Made by a program: the position numbers and the translations under genes
Shown here: in pieces, positions 49,840 through 58,340 of the stretch
Layout: the number at the start of each line of letters is the position of its first letter
Numbering within the stretch: the stretch's first letter is position 1
Assembly: GCA_963725085.1 (NCBI GenBank)
Contig: CAVRXM010000005.1
Location: forward strand, 124,001-188,000
Direction: 5' to 3'
Source: VRUE01 sp963725085
Lineage (GTDB): Bacteria > Actinomycetota > Thermoleophilia > Solirubrobacterales > 70-9
DNA length: 64,000 nt
The notes under the pieces: model-generated
The model's database searches: none
Told to the model about the DNA's origin: nothing
Seen by the model: only the letters and a program-made list of their open reading frames with translations

Positions 49840-49883
49840 GCTTGCCATCCGGAAGCTCGTGGGTTCGAATCCCATCAGCCGCT
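49840..49883 (+). repeat. tRNA-Gly 3'-end copy 5
   Basis: GCTTGCCATCCGGAAGCTCG to CCCATCAGCCGCT, well preserved in the T arm and 3' acceptor strand. Last copy seen and probable right end of the tRNA-Gly accretion zone. Confidence 0.85.
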
Positions 49884-50005
49884 CTTCCCGGGACCTCCGA
49901 GTGCTGAGCCGACGATTTTCACCGCGGCTGCGTGTTTCATTCGTGGACGCGGGTACCGTCCATGAGGTCGCCGGCGCGTTCGTGAGCACAACCGAGGAGA
50001 TGACA

Positions 50006-50743
50006 ATGCCCGAGCACAAGGTGGGAACCCGTGACGAATGGCAGGAAGCACGCGACGAACTGGCGAAGCTCGAGGCCAAGGACGCCGAGCTGAATGAGGA
50101 GATCAAGAGGAAGCGAGTCGAGCTCCCATGGGTCCCGGTCGAGAAGGAGTACGTGTTCGACACCGAGACTGGGAAGAAGTCGTTGGCCGAGCTCTTCGAC
50201 GGCCGTTCGCAGCTCCTCGCCTACAACATCATGTTCGGGCCCGACTACTCGCTCGGTGCGTGCCCCGGATGCACGAGCCTCGGCGATGAGTTCTCCGGTG
50301 GGCTGATCCACATGAACAAGCGCGACGTGACGTTTCTCTGCTTCTCGCGCGCGCCGATCGATCGGCTCGCCGCCTACAAGCAGCGGATGGGCTGGCAGTT
50401 CCCGTATGTCTCGACCTACGACACCGACTTCCCATGGGACTTCGGGCTCGCGATGACCGAGGAGCAGGCGAACGAGATCCCCGAGGTGAAGGAGATGATC
50501 GACAACCCGCCCGAGTGGCTTCGGGAGTGGGGCGAGCAGATCGGGGCGGAGCTCAAGGACGGCCTGCGGGAGGGCCCGGGCTACATCGCCTTCGCGCGCG
50601 AGAACGGAAGCGTCTACCACACATACACCGTGATGGCGCCCGATCCGTTCGTTCAGCCCCATTTCAACATGCTGCTCGAGCGGACCCCGAAGCCCGGACC
50701 CGAGGAGCCGCGCTCCTGGCGCAAGGACGAGTACCCGGACTGA
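50006..50743 (+). CDS. DUF899 thioredoxin-like protein
   Basis: 245 residues. DUF899 pattern: N-terminal helix DEWQEARDELAKLEAKDAEL, then PVEKEYVFDTETGKKSLAEL, the redox-type motif GACPGCTSLGDEFSGG, and DFPWDFGLAMTEEQ. The GPGYIAFARENGSVYHTYTV segment is also typical. These small thioredoxin-fold proteins are of unknown substrate. ATG 50006 has GAGGAG 6 nt upstream. It begins 122 nt after the last tRNA copy. Confidence 0.88.
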   Translation: MPEHKVGTRDEWQEARDELAKLEAKDAELNEEIKRKRVELPWVPVEKEYVFDTETGKKSLAELFDGRSQLLAYNIMFGPDYSLGACPGCTSLGDEFSGGLIHMNKRDVTFLCFSRAPIDRLAAYKQRMGWQFPYVSTYDTDFPWDFGLAMTEEQANEIPEVKEMIDNPPEWLREWGEQIGAELKDGLREGPGYIAFARENGSVYHTYTVMAPDPFVQPHFNMLLERTPKPGPEEPRSWRKDEYPD

Positions 50744-50799
50744 GGCCTGTCCCACCGCGGACCGTCAAACGCCTGGTTCCGCCGGAGCACCGCGTTAAG

Positions 50800-51243
50800 G
50801 TGAGCCTCGTGCACCACTTGAGATTTCTTGTCCTGACTGCGATCCTCGCCGCCGTTTTCGCCACGACCGCTCTTGCGGGCGCCTTCCGGAGCGGCCACTA
50901 CACAGGCACCACGGAACAGGGCAAACCGATCAGCTTCAAGGTGACCCAGGGGCAGGTGAAGAAGCTGGGCTTCACGACGATCGCGCTCTGCGAAAGCGGC
51001 TATGGCTCGAAGGGGACGTTCTCCAACCTTCACGCGCCGATCAAGAACACCCGCTTTGAAATCAAGGTGACGGGCAACGGGGGAGCGACGAGGATGACGA
51101 TCAAGGGTCGCCTTACCGGTCCCTTCGCGGGCGGCACAATCGTCGACCACACCAGGGTCAATCCCGAAAAGGAAGGGCAGCCCGAACCACATGGCTCCGA
51201 CCGCTGTGAGGCGACCTTCCACTGGGCGGCGGAAACCGGCTGA
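50800..51243 (+). CDS. secreted hypothetical protein
   Basis: 147 residues with a signal peptide (FLVLTAILAAVFATTALAGA). The mature part GHYTGTTEQGKPISFKVTQG, KLGFTTIALCESGYGSKGTF and MTIKGRLTGPFAGGTIVDHT looks like a small beta sandwich found in several Thermoleophilia exoproteins. Two Cys could pair. GTG 50800 is taken; GTG 50809 is possible. No function known. Confidence 0.6.
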   Translation: MSLVHHLRFLVLTAILAAVFATTALAGAFRSGHYTGTTEQGKPISFKVTQGQVKKLGFTTIALCESGYGSKGTFSNLHAPIKNTRFEIKVTGNGGATRMTIKGRLTGPFAGGTIVDHTRVNPEKEGQPEPHGSDRCEATFHWAAETG

Positions 51244-51346
51244 CCGGGCCCAGCCGCGGGCCTGCAGAGCCCTTGCCACGCGAACCGGCGGCTGAGAGGG
51301 TGCATTCGGACCATCCTGCATTCAGAGCCGTCAAAGGAGAAATCGA

Positions 51347-51946
51347 GTGAGCAAGGTCAGGGGGCATTTGAGCTACGCCAACGTGATGGCGACCGTGGCG
51401 GTGTTCATCGCCCTCGGCGGCGCCAGCTACGCCGCCGTAGCGCTGCCGAAGAACAGCGTCGGCTCCGCACAGATCAAGAAGAACGCGGTCACCGGCGCCA
51501 AAATCAAGAAACAGGCCGTTACCGGCGCCAAGATCAAACTGTCCACGCTCGGCACCGTTCCCTCGGCGGCCAACGCGCAGGCCCTCGGCGGCCTCACCTC
51601 GACGCAGATCTCGGACGCTTCCAAGCTGAGGTGTCCCGGCGACATGGCGGTTGCGGCCGGCACCTGCATCGAGACCACGGCCCGAGCCGCCACGCCATTG
51701 CCGACGGCGTTGCAAATTTGCGCAGAGGCGAACCGAGCGCTGCCGTCGATGGGTCAGCTGATGGCCTACGAGGCTCAGAACTATGCAACCTCACCGCCTG
51801 GCGAGTGGATCGGGCAGATGTACTTCGACAGTGGCAGCTTCCGAGGTTTGATTGCGTCCACGCAAAAAGGCGGCGTGGTCAGCACCTCGGGCCCTCTCTT
51901 CAATGAAGCTGAGCCCTATCGCTGTTCGCAGGAGCCCAGCAACTAG
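51347..51946 (+). CDS. secreted protein with YANVMATVAVFIALGG-type signal segment
   Basis: 199 residues, GTG start with AAGGAG 8 nt upstream. The N-terminus SYANVMATVAVFIALGGASY is a hallmark of a large exoprotein group in Solirubrobacterales-like genomes. It continues with Lys-rich repeats NSVGSAQIKKNAVTGAKIKK (three KIK/QIK units), then a C-terminal region with four Cys. Function unknown. Confidence 0.72.
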   Translation: MSKVRGHLSYANVMATVAVFIALGGASYAAVALPKNSVGSAQIKKNAVTGAKIKKQAVTGAKIKLSTLGTVPSAANAQALGGLTSTQISDASKLRCPGDMAVAAGTCIETTARAATPLPTALQICAEANRALPSMGQLMAYEAQNYATSPPGEWIGQMYFDSGSFRGLIASTQKGGVVSTSGPLFNEAEPYRCSQEPSN

Positions 51947-51952
51947 GGGGTG

Positions 51953-53542
51953 CTAGCGGCGCCGGTGCGGTCGGTGGAAATCGACCTTTGCGGTCTTGGT
52001 GTAGGGGGTGCCGCCGGTGGGTGTGAAGGTGATCGCGATCCGCTCCAGCGCCTCGCCGTGCCTGCGGAAGGCCCGCTTCGCGGCGCCGACCGGCCGCAGC
52101 GGCAGGCCGGGGGCGCCGCAGGCCCGGGACCTCGTCCGCACCGTCACTCCCGGCAATCGCACCGACTTGCGATGGCGGAGGAGCAGTGCCTGGGGCTTCG
52201 CTTCGACCGTCCCTGGGCCGGGAACGTTGAGCCGTAGCGTCGTCGCCCCGGTCGCCGCCGCCTTCGCCGCCCGGCCGACGCGGAAGGTGTTGATCGGCGC
52301 GCTGACAGGCGCGATCCGCTGGATTTCGTCCCTGCCCCCGCTGAACCAGATCGCGCCGTCGGGACCGGCGACGATCGCGTTCGCTTCGAATTTGACGCCG
52401 GCGAAGATCTGGGTGATTTCGCCGCTCGGCGTCACCCGCCCGATCGAGGGCGGGTCGGAGATGCCGGGAAGCGAGCGACTCTCGAGGCTGGTGAACCAGA
52501 GGTTGCCGTCGGCGCCGAGGACGAGCTCGGCAGGGCCGAAGAAAGGCTGGCTGTAGCGCAGGCAGTCGCGGAATTCGGTCGCCTGGCCGCCCGCCGTCAC
52601 CCGCCCGATCGCCGAGGCGCTGAACCCGACCTGAACGCTGTACCAGAGGTTGCCGTCGGCGCCGATCGCCGCGCCGCCGAGGTTCTTGCCAGGACCGAGA
52701 ATCGTCGGGGCAACCGTGGTGAGTTCGCCGCCCGGGCCGATCCGCCCGAGCGCTGATCCGGTGCCTCCATTCCCGTAGAAGAACAGCAGGCCCCCACCAG
52801 GGGCGGCGACCATCGTGGTCGGCGCGAAGCCGGGGATCGTCGAGCCGAATTCGCTCAGTTCGCCACCGGGGGTGAGGCGGCCGATCGCTCCGCTCCCCGG
52901 CCCGCTGAGCGGCTTCTTGGCGAACCAGAGGTTGCCTTCCTGGCCGGCCTCGAGCGTGGTGACGTTGTCCTGGCCGAGGTCAAATGGCAGCCGCGCGATC
53001 GTCCCCTGCGGCGAGATCTGCCACAGCGAACCGGCCGCCACGAACCAGAGGTAGCCGTTCGGGCCGGCGACGAGGTCGCCGACGCCGTACTTGGCGTCGA
53101 GGGGAAGCGGGTATGTGGTGACTTCGCCGCTCGGGGTGATGCGGCCGATCTGGGGCGGAACTCGCTTGTCCGGCAGGAGCTGAGCGAATGAGTTGAGCGT
53201 GAACCAGAGGTTGCCGTCGGCGGCGGCGACGATCCCCCCGGCTTCCAGGTTCTTGGGAAGCTGACCGCCGAATTCGCTGACCTGGCCGGCCGGCGTCACC
53301 CGGCCGATCCTCGGTCGCCCTTCGAAGCCGAAGCGCGTCTCCAAGAAGCAGGTGAACCAGACGTTCCCTTCCTTGCCGGCGGCGAGGCTGCCGACCCCGC
53401 ATTTCGTCGCGAAGCTCCGCGCGATCCCGACCGGGGCGCCGGCCTGCGCGGCGGCGGTCGCGCCGCACAGAACGCCGGCGAGAACGACGGTCACCACCAT
53501 CAGCCGCCTTGCCGGATTTGCCCGACTCTTCGCTTTCCCCAT
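51953..53542 (-). CDS. secreted Vgb-like (virginiamycin B lyase type) beta-propeller protein
   Basis: 529 residues. Signal peptide (LMVVTVVLAGVLCGATAAAQ), then about eight propeller blades with the recurring signature A-x-x-DGNLWFT and IGR(V/I)TP-x-G-(E/Q)-V (for example IVAAADGNLWFTLNSF, IGRVTPAGQVSEF). The Vgb fold includes streptogramin lyases, but many secreted members are uncharacterised and the catalytic His residues are not evident. A C-terminal basic beta domain (KSVRLPGVTVRTRSRAC) may bind the cell surface. Antibiotic resistance should not be assumed. Confidence 0.75.
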   Translation of the reverse strand: MGKAKSRANPARRLMVVTVVLAGVLCGATAAAQAGAPVGIARSFATKCGVGSLAAGKEGNVWFTCFLETRFGFEGRPRIGRVTPAGQVSEFGGQLPKNLEAGGIVAAADGNLWFTLNSFAQLLPDKRVPPQIGRITPSGEVTTYPLPLDAKYGVGDLVAGPNGYLWFVAAGSLWQISPQGTIARLPFDLGQDNVTTLEAGQEGNLWFAKKPLSGPGSGAIGRLTPGGELSEFGSTIPGFAPTTMVAAPGGGLLFFYGNGGTGSALGRIGPGGELTTVAPTILGPGKNLGGAAIGADGNLWYSVQVGFSASAIGRVTAGGQATEFRDCLRYSQPFFGPAELVLGADGNLWFTSLESRSLPGISDPPSIGRVTPSGEITQIFAGVKFEANAIVAGPDGAIWFSGGRDEIQRIAPVSAPINTFRVGRAAKAAATGATTLRLNVPGPGTVEAKPQALLLRHRKSVRLPGVTVRTRSRACGAPGLPLRPVGAAKRAFRRHGEALERIAITFTPTGGTPYTKTAKVDFHRPHRRR

Positions 53543-53580
53543 ACGTGCGAGCCTACTGCGGCGGGGCTCCCCTCTCGAGA

Positions 53581-53601
53581 CATATCCTGGGCCGGAGTGA
53601 T
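53581..53601 (+). repeat. 21-bp direct repeat, copy 1
   Basis: The 21 bases at 53581-53601 are identical to 55337-55357, where they carry the TATCCT -10 box and GTG start of the EamA gene. Here the same start leads only to a 31-codon frame, so this looks like a duplicated promoter/start fragment. Confidence 0.7.
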
Positions 53602-53709
53602 TTCCTCCGTCCTCGGTGCAGGGGGCACAACTACCTCCGAGCCGGTTGCTCGCCGTCTCTGGTCAAGTACCGAAACTGCGACGCCGCCATGAGTTTTAGG
53701 GCTGGACAG

Positions 53710-55209
53710 ATGAGGACCCCCCCGAGATCCATGCTCATCCTCGCTTGCTGCGCGATCGCCTTGCTCGCGGCATTTGCGGCCCCGACCGGCGCAGGCGCGG
53801 CCTCAAACTGGACGCTGCGGCAGCTGCCCCCGGCCTCCAGCGAAGCGTCGGTGCCGCCACTGTCCGGGGTCTCCTGCCCGACCGAATCCCTCTGCGTCGC
53901 CGTCGGCGGGTACGACACCCTCGCTGTCTCGCAAACGCCGACGGGGGGCGCGGCCAGGTGGGAGGTGGTCAATCCCACTTACCCGGTCGGACCTGGGGTG
54001 ACCTGCGTGGAAGGAGAACCGCACTGTCCGACACCGGGCGGCCGCCTCCAGGCGGTCTCATGCGCGTCGCGGAGCCTCTGCGTCGCGGTCAGCTACGAAG
54101 GGTTTGTCTATGTCTCGACCGAACCGGCGGGCGGTGCAGGCGCCTGGTCGTCGACGGTCGTCAACGACGGCGACGGCGCGACGCACCTGACCGCGGTCTC
54201 CTGTCCCTCGCCGGCCCTATGCGTGGCGGTCTCCGGCGGGTCGAACAACTCCAATGGGGGAAAGGTCCTGACCTCGACCAATCCGACCGCGGGCCAATGG
54301 CAGGTGACCCGGCTCGGCAGCTCACTCGACCTCCGCGGCGTCTCCTGCGGCACGCCCTCGCTCTGCGTCGCCGTCGCCCGCGAAGGCCGGATCTTCGTCT
54401 CGACCAACCCCACCGGCGGCGCCTCGGCCTGGACGGAAGAGGGAACCCCCGGCGGGCCCGGTGACCTCGAAGGAATCGCCTGCGTATCGACCCTGCTCTG
54501 CGCAGCCGGCAACCTGACCGGCAACATTCTCTTCTCGACATCTCCCGCCGGCGGCGGCGCGACTTGGCGCGAGGCCAACGCCGGCGGCTCGGTCCAGATC
54601 ACCGGCGTCTCATGCCCCACTGCGAACCGCTGCCTGGCCGTCGACAACAACGGCGACGTCCTCACCTCGACCAACCCCACGGGAGGGCCCGGCTCCTGGA
54701 GCTTCGAGAACCTCGTTCCCTTTCCGGGGTCGACCGAAGGCACGGAAAGACAGCCGTGGAACGCGCTCTGGGGGGCCTCCTGCGCCTCGACCTCGCTCTG
54801 TGCCCTGGTCGGAATCAAAGGCCGGATCTTCACCGCCACCGATCCGTTCTCGGGGCCCATCGGCCCGCCCGGTGCTCACCGGCGCAAGGCCCGCCGGCGC
54901 CCCCGCACGGTCCTCGTCTTCGCCGAGCACTTCTGGGAACTCCCCACGACTCGGCACCGCCGCATCCGCGCCCACTTTCGCTTCTACTCTCGCACCAGGA
55001 CCCGAGGGTTTGAATGCAAGCGTGACCGCGGCCCCTACCGACCCTGTCACTCACCTCTGCGCTACTGGGTGGGTCACGGGCGCCATGTGTTGCGCGTTCG
55101 TGCCATCGGCCCGACCGGGCTGCGCGGCCCGGCCGCTCTCAAGCGCTTTCGCGTGGCCCATCCGCGGTCCCGACCGCGGCCCGACCGCTCACATCCCGGG
55201 TCGAGCTAG
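53710..55209 (+). CDS. secreted repeat protein (SC-x-LCVAV repeats)
   Basis: 499 residues with signal peptide (MLILACCAIALLAAFAAPTG). About seven units of 40-45 residues carry the pattern GVSCP-x-x-x-x-CVAV followed by G-x-(V/I)-(L/F)-x-ST-(N/E)P-x-GG and a Trp, for example AVSCASRSLCVAVSYEGFVY; the two Cys of each unit may form a disulfide. The fold is probably a propeller. The C-terminus is Arg-rich (HRRKARRRPRTV) with a further Cys pair. ATG 53710 is preferred; ATG 53689 is possible. Function unknown. Confidence 0.7.
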   Translation: MRTPPRSMLILACCAIALLAAFAAPTGAGAASNWTLRQLPPASSEASVPPLSGVSCPTESLCVAVGGYDTLAVSQTPTGGAARWEVVNPTYPVGPGVTCVEGEPHCPTPGGRLQAVSCASRSLCVAVSYEGFVYVSTEPAGGAGAWSSTVVNDGDGATHLTAVSCPSPALCVAVSGGSNNSNGGKVLTSTNPTAGQWQVTRLGSSLDLRGVSCGTPSLCVAVAREGRIFVSTNPTGGASAWTEEGTPGGPGDLEGIACVSTLLCAAGNLTGNILFSTSPAGGGATWREANAGGSVQITGVSCPTANRCLAVDNNGDVLTSTNPTGGPGSWSFENLVPFPGSTEGTERQPWNALWGASCASTSLCALVGIKGRIFTATDPFSGPIGPPGAHRRKARRRPRTVLVFAEHFWELPTTRHRRIRAHFRFYSRTRTRGFECKRDRGPYRPCHSPLRYWVGHGRHVLRVRAIGPTGLRGPAALKRFRVAHPRSRPRPDRSHPGSS

Positions 55210-55336
55210 CCAAGGGCTCGATCCTCTATCGCGGGCTGAACACCGCGGTGCTGACCGGTTCACCGTCGCCTGGGTCGCTCTGGCCGTCACCGTCCTCTCG
55301 CGCTGAGCCCCGCCGCGGCCGGCCTGCCTCCGCCTC

Positions 55337-55357
55337 CATATCCTGGGCCGGAGTGAT
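55337..55357 (+). repeat. 21-bp direct repeat, copy 2, with EamA promoter and start
   Basis: Identical to 53581-53601. TATCCT at 55339-55344 lies 8 nt before GTG 55353; no Shine-Dalgarno, leaderless arrangement. Confidence 0.65.
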
Positions 55358-56216
55358 CCCTTCCGGCCCAGGCCGTGTCGCCGTCGCTCTGGTCCTCGGC
55401 TCGATCGTCTCCGTCCAGTGCGGGGCCGCGGTTGCGACGACGCTCTTTGACGAAGTCGGGCCGGCCGGCGCCGTGCTGTTGCGCTCGGTCTTCGCCGCCC
55501 TCGCCCTCGCGCTCTTCGCCCGCGCCGGGCTGGACCGCCTGCGCCGCGAGCTGCGCCGCGACGTCGCCGTCTTCGCGATCGCGCTCGCCGCAATGAACCT
55601 CTGCTTCTACGAGTCACTCGACCGGCTGCCGCTCGGGGTTGCCGTGACGCTCGAGTTCATCGGCCCGCTCGCGGTCGCCGTCCTCGGCACCCGCCGGCCC
55701 CTCGACGCCGTTTGGGGCCTCCTCGCCGGGCTCGGTGTCGTTCTCCTCTCCAAGGGCTCCACAGCCGGGTCGATCGACACCCTCGGTGCCATCCTCGCTC
55801 TCACCGCCGGCGGCTTCTGGGGCCTCTACATACTCCAGAGCGCCAAGGTCGGCCATGAGCCAGGGCTCGCGGGCCTGGCCGCCGCGGCCGCAATCTCCTC
55901 GCTCCTCGTGGCCCCCTTCGGCATTGCCCAGGGCGGCACCGCCCTCGGCGACCCGGCGGTGCTCGCGGTCGGCCTCGCCGCCGGACTGCTCAGTTCGGCG
56001 ATCCCCTACGCGCTCGAGCTCGAGGCCCTGCGTCGCATCCCCAATGCGGTCTTCGGCGTCCTCATGAGTCTCGAGCCGGCGGTCGCCGCGCTGATTGGCT
56101 TCATCGCCCTCTCCCAGGGCCTCGCCGCGATCCAGCTGGTGGCGATCGGCTTCGTCGTCATCGCCGGGGCGGGTGCGCTGCGCTCAGCCTCCTCGCCGCC
56201 GCCGCGCGAGGTGTGA
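55353..56216 (+). CDS. EamA/RhtA-family exporter
   Basis: 287 residues with ten hydrophobic helices arranged as two five-helix repeats (for example AVLLRSVFAALALALFARAG, VTLEFIGPLAVAVL, IPYALELEALRRIPNAVFGV, LMSLEPAVAALIGFIALSQG). This is the RhtA branch of the drug/metabolite transporter superfamily, which exports threonine, homoserine and similar metabolites. GTG 55353 directly follows the -10 box. Confidence 0.9.
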   Translation: MIPSGPGRVAVALVLGSIVSVQCGAAVATTLFDEVGPAGAVLLRSVFAALALALFARAGLDRLRRELRRDVAVFAIALAAMNLCFYESLDRLPLGVAVTLEFIGPLAVAVLGTRRPLDAVWGLLAGLGVVLLSKGSTAGSIDTLGAILALTAGGFWGLYILQSAKVGHEPGLAGLAAAAAISSLLVAPFGIAQGGTALGDPAVLAVGLAAGLLSSAIPYALELEALRRIPNAVFGVLMSLEPAVAALIGFIALSQGLAAIQLVAIGFVVIAGAGALRSASSPPPREV

Positions 56217-56221
56217 AAGCT

Positions 56222-56479
56222 CTAACCGTCGAGCCCCATCAGCTCATTCATCCCCGCGTTCATTCCGCGCCGGAACGCCTCCTTTCGCTTCTGGTCAAGC
56301 GCGTGAGCCCCTCCGTCCTCGTCGACGTAGACGACGCTGGGCCAGAGCTCACCGCCTCGCGCCAACGTGTCCTTCTGGGAGGTCATCGCTGCCAGGCCGG
56401 CCTGTTCGAGAGTGTCGAATGTCCCGCCGCCGACCGGACGGTTATCCCGGTCGTCAAACAGCGTCAGGCGGTACGGCAT
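56222..56479 (-). CDS. small hypothetical protein
   Basis: 85 residues, MPYRLTLFDDRDNRPVGGGT ... ELWPSVVYVDEDGGAH, ending in a helix EAFRRGMNAGMNELMGLDG. A small mixed alpha/beta protein without recognisable motif. Its stop lies 5 nt from the EamA stop on the other strand. Confidence 0.5.
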   Translation of the reverse strand: MPYRLTLFDDRDNRPVGGGTFDTLEQAGLAAMTSQKDTLARGGELWPSVVYVDEDGGAHALDQKRKEAFRRGMNAGMNELMGLDG

Positions 56480-56561
56480 GGCCGAAGCGTATCCCTGTCT
56501 GCCTCTCGATCTGCGAGAGTCGCCTTGCCTCGTCCTCCGTGAAACCGTCCGGGAGGCTTCA

Positions 56562-57407
56562 ATGAAGGGTCGCGTTCGCTGATTCTGTCTCGCCGGGCTG
56601 CTGGTCGCTCTCACTGCCTTCGCCCTGCCGGCGAGCTCCGGCACCTCCGTCTTCTGGGCCAGCAACAACGTTGCGAACCCGATCGGCCGCGCCAACCTCG
56701 ACGGCAGCGAAGTCATCCCGAACTTCGTTCCCGGCGCCCAGGCCGTGCGCGGGATCACGGTCGCGGGCTCCTTCATCTACTGGTCCTCGGGCAATTGCGT
56801 CGGACGCGCCAATCTCAATGGAAGCGAAGCCGACAACTGCTTCACGGGCGATGGAGAAGGGACGAACCAGGTTGCCGTCGGGGGCAATCGGATCTACTGG
56901 ACGAACAGGAACCTCAGCTACATCTCCAGCTCCAACATGCAGGGTGAAGACATCGAAGAAGAAATCTACGAAGGCGAATCCGGGAACGGCCTCGCCGCCG
57001 GCGCCGATGGCATCTACTTCACGAACGGAAAACTCGGGATCTGCTTCAGGAGCTACGACGGAAAAGTCCTCATCGAAGGCATCGCCCCCACTCACGGGGG
57101 CTATGGGCTGGCGGTCTCGGGCAACTATCTCTATTGGGCCGCCGGGGTGATCGGAAGAGTCAATCTCCAGGGCGGCGAACTGAGCGAAGAATTCATCAAA
57201 CCGGCCAGCCCCGCCTACGACGTCGCGGTCGAGCCCAGCACCGCACCCCCTCCGCCGCCACCGGGGCCCCCTGCGGCGCCCAACCCGACACCGAGCCCGA
57301 TCGTCAAGCCCACGCCCCTGAAGTGCAAGAAAGGCTTCCGGCGAAAGTCGGTCAGGGGCAAGGTGAGGTGCGTGAAGAAGCACAAGAAGCACAGACACCA
57401 CAAATAG
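56562..57407 (+). pseudogene. secreted propeller-like protein with a stop codon in its signal peptide
   Basis: ATG 56562 with GGGAGG 5 nt upstream starts MKGRVR, then TGA 56580-56582, then in the same frame FCLAGLLVALTAFALPASSG, the rest of a signal peptide. After that come WSSGNCVGRANLNGSEADNC and similar repeats (I-Y-W-x-N, GRANL-x-GS) typical of low-density-lipoprotein-receptor YWTD-like propellers. A Pro-rich spacer (PPPPPPGPPAAP) and a Lys/His-rich tail with two Cys follow. A CGA-to-TGA change would explain the break; internal GTG 56745 could start only an unsecreted fragment. Confidence 0.65.
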
Positions 57408-57435
57408 GAGGCAGGTCGACTCTCAAGAAGCGGCC

Positions 57436-57918
57436 CTAAGGTCTGAGATGGCGGATCGAGACCTTCGCGTCATGCCTCAGGCGCTCGGCGATGAGCGAGC
57501 GATGGCAGGCCTCCGCGTCGCGCTCGACGCAGAGCAGCGCCGGCCGGCGGTCGGATGCGAGCTCGATCAGGGGACCGAGGTCGGCGGGGTCGAGGATCTG
57601 CTCGGTGTAGAGGCGGCGGTACTCGGCCGACAGCGATGTGCGGGTGCGTTTGCCCTCTCCGAGGCGGGCATCCTCGCGGTACTGGGCCTCGCGCATCGCG
57701 GTGGTCGGCGCGAGCTCCTTCATGTGGACGTACTCGATGCCCGCTTCGGCCAGCGCCGCCTGCAGCCGCTGCGAGTTCGCCCACGCGTACTCGCTCCCTC
57801 TCACTCCTCGGCGCTGTCTGACGTCGACGAGGACGTCGATTCCGCCCCCGGAGAGCGCCTGGAGGAACCCCGAGCGGTCGAAGCCGTAGACGCCGATCGT
57901 CGCGACGGTTCGCACCAC
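57436..57918 (-). CDS. DUF488 family protein
   Basis: 160 residues. TIGVYGFDRSGFLQALSGGG, IDVLVDVRQRRGVRGSEYAW, YRRLYTEQILDP and the C-terminal LLCVERDAEACHRSLIAERL are the DUF488 blocks, including the conserved C-x-E ... CHR. These proteins are uncharacterised, with a proposed nucleic-acid or sulfur role. Start GTG 57918 or 57915. Divergent from the small membrane protein gene at 57978. Confidence 0.85.
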   Translation of the reverse strand: MVRTVATIGVYGFDRSGFLQALSGGGIDVLVDVRQRRGVRGSEYAWANSQRLQAALAEAGIEYVHMKELAPTTAMREAQYREDARLGEGKRTRTSLSAEYRRLYTEQILDPADLGPLIELASDRRPALLCVERDAEACHRSLIAERLRHDAKVSIRHLRP

Positions 57919-57977
57919 CCCGGCATCGTGACATTCCCTTGCTTCAGCCCCTGGCGCGGGGTGCCGATGCTCGATCG

Positions 57978-58340
57978 ATGGACTTCTCGTATCCGCACAT
58001 CCTGATCCTCTTCGGAGTGACCGCGGCGATTCGGCTGGCGACGTTCTATCTGGGACGCCTCGACCGGGAGGAGGCGGACGCGCCAGAGGCGAAGGGCAGG
58101 GCGATTGCCGCTTCGCGACGTCGGGCACAGGGCCACCTTTGGCTGCTTGGCGCCCTTATCGCGCTGTTGATCGTGTTCGTGCTCCTGGCGGGGCTGAATC
58201 GCCCCGGATTCGGACCCGGGATCGCTCTCCTGGCGCTCGGCCTCCTCGTCGGGGCAGGGCTCTGCGTCGACCGGATGGTCAGGGCCTACCGCGAGGCACG
58301 GCGCATCCGCACGGTCGGCTCAGGCGCCGAAGGGACCTGA
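57978..58340 (+). CDS. small membrane protein
   Basis: 120 residues with three predicted helices: ILILFGVTAAIRLATFYLGR, LWLLGALIALLIVFVLLAGL and GPGIALLALGLLVGAGLCVD, and a charged loop between the first two. No family recognised. Its stop at 58338-58340 directly abuts the stop of the opposite-strand cyclase gene at 58341. Confidence 0.6.
   Translation: MDFSYPHILILFGVTAAIRLATFYLGRLDREEADAPEAKGRAIAASRRRAQGHLWLLGALIALLIVFVLLAGLNRPGFGPGIALLALGLLVGAGLCVDRMVRAYREARRIRTVGSGAEGT

Noticed and set aside
37958..49883. Tail sequences with TTCGAATCCCATCAGCCGC as additional tRNA genes
   Set aside because: They lack the 5' acceptor strand and D arm, so they cannot fold as tRNAs; treated as attachment-site copies.
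51953..53542. Streptogramin (virginiamycin B) resistance lyase
   Set aside because: Only the propeller repeat pattern is shared; the protein is secreted, has a C-terminal extra domain and no visible catalytic His set. Called Vgb-like only.
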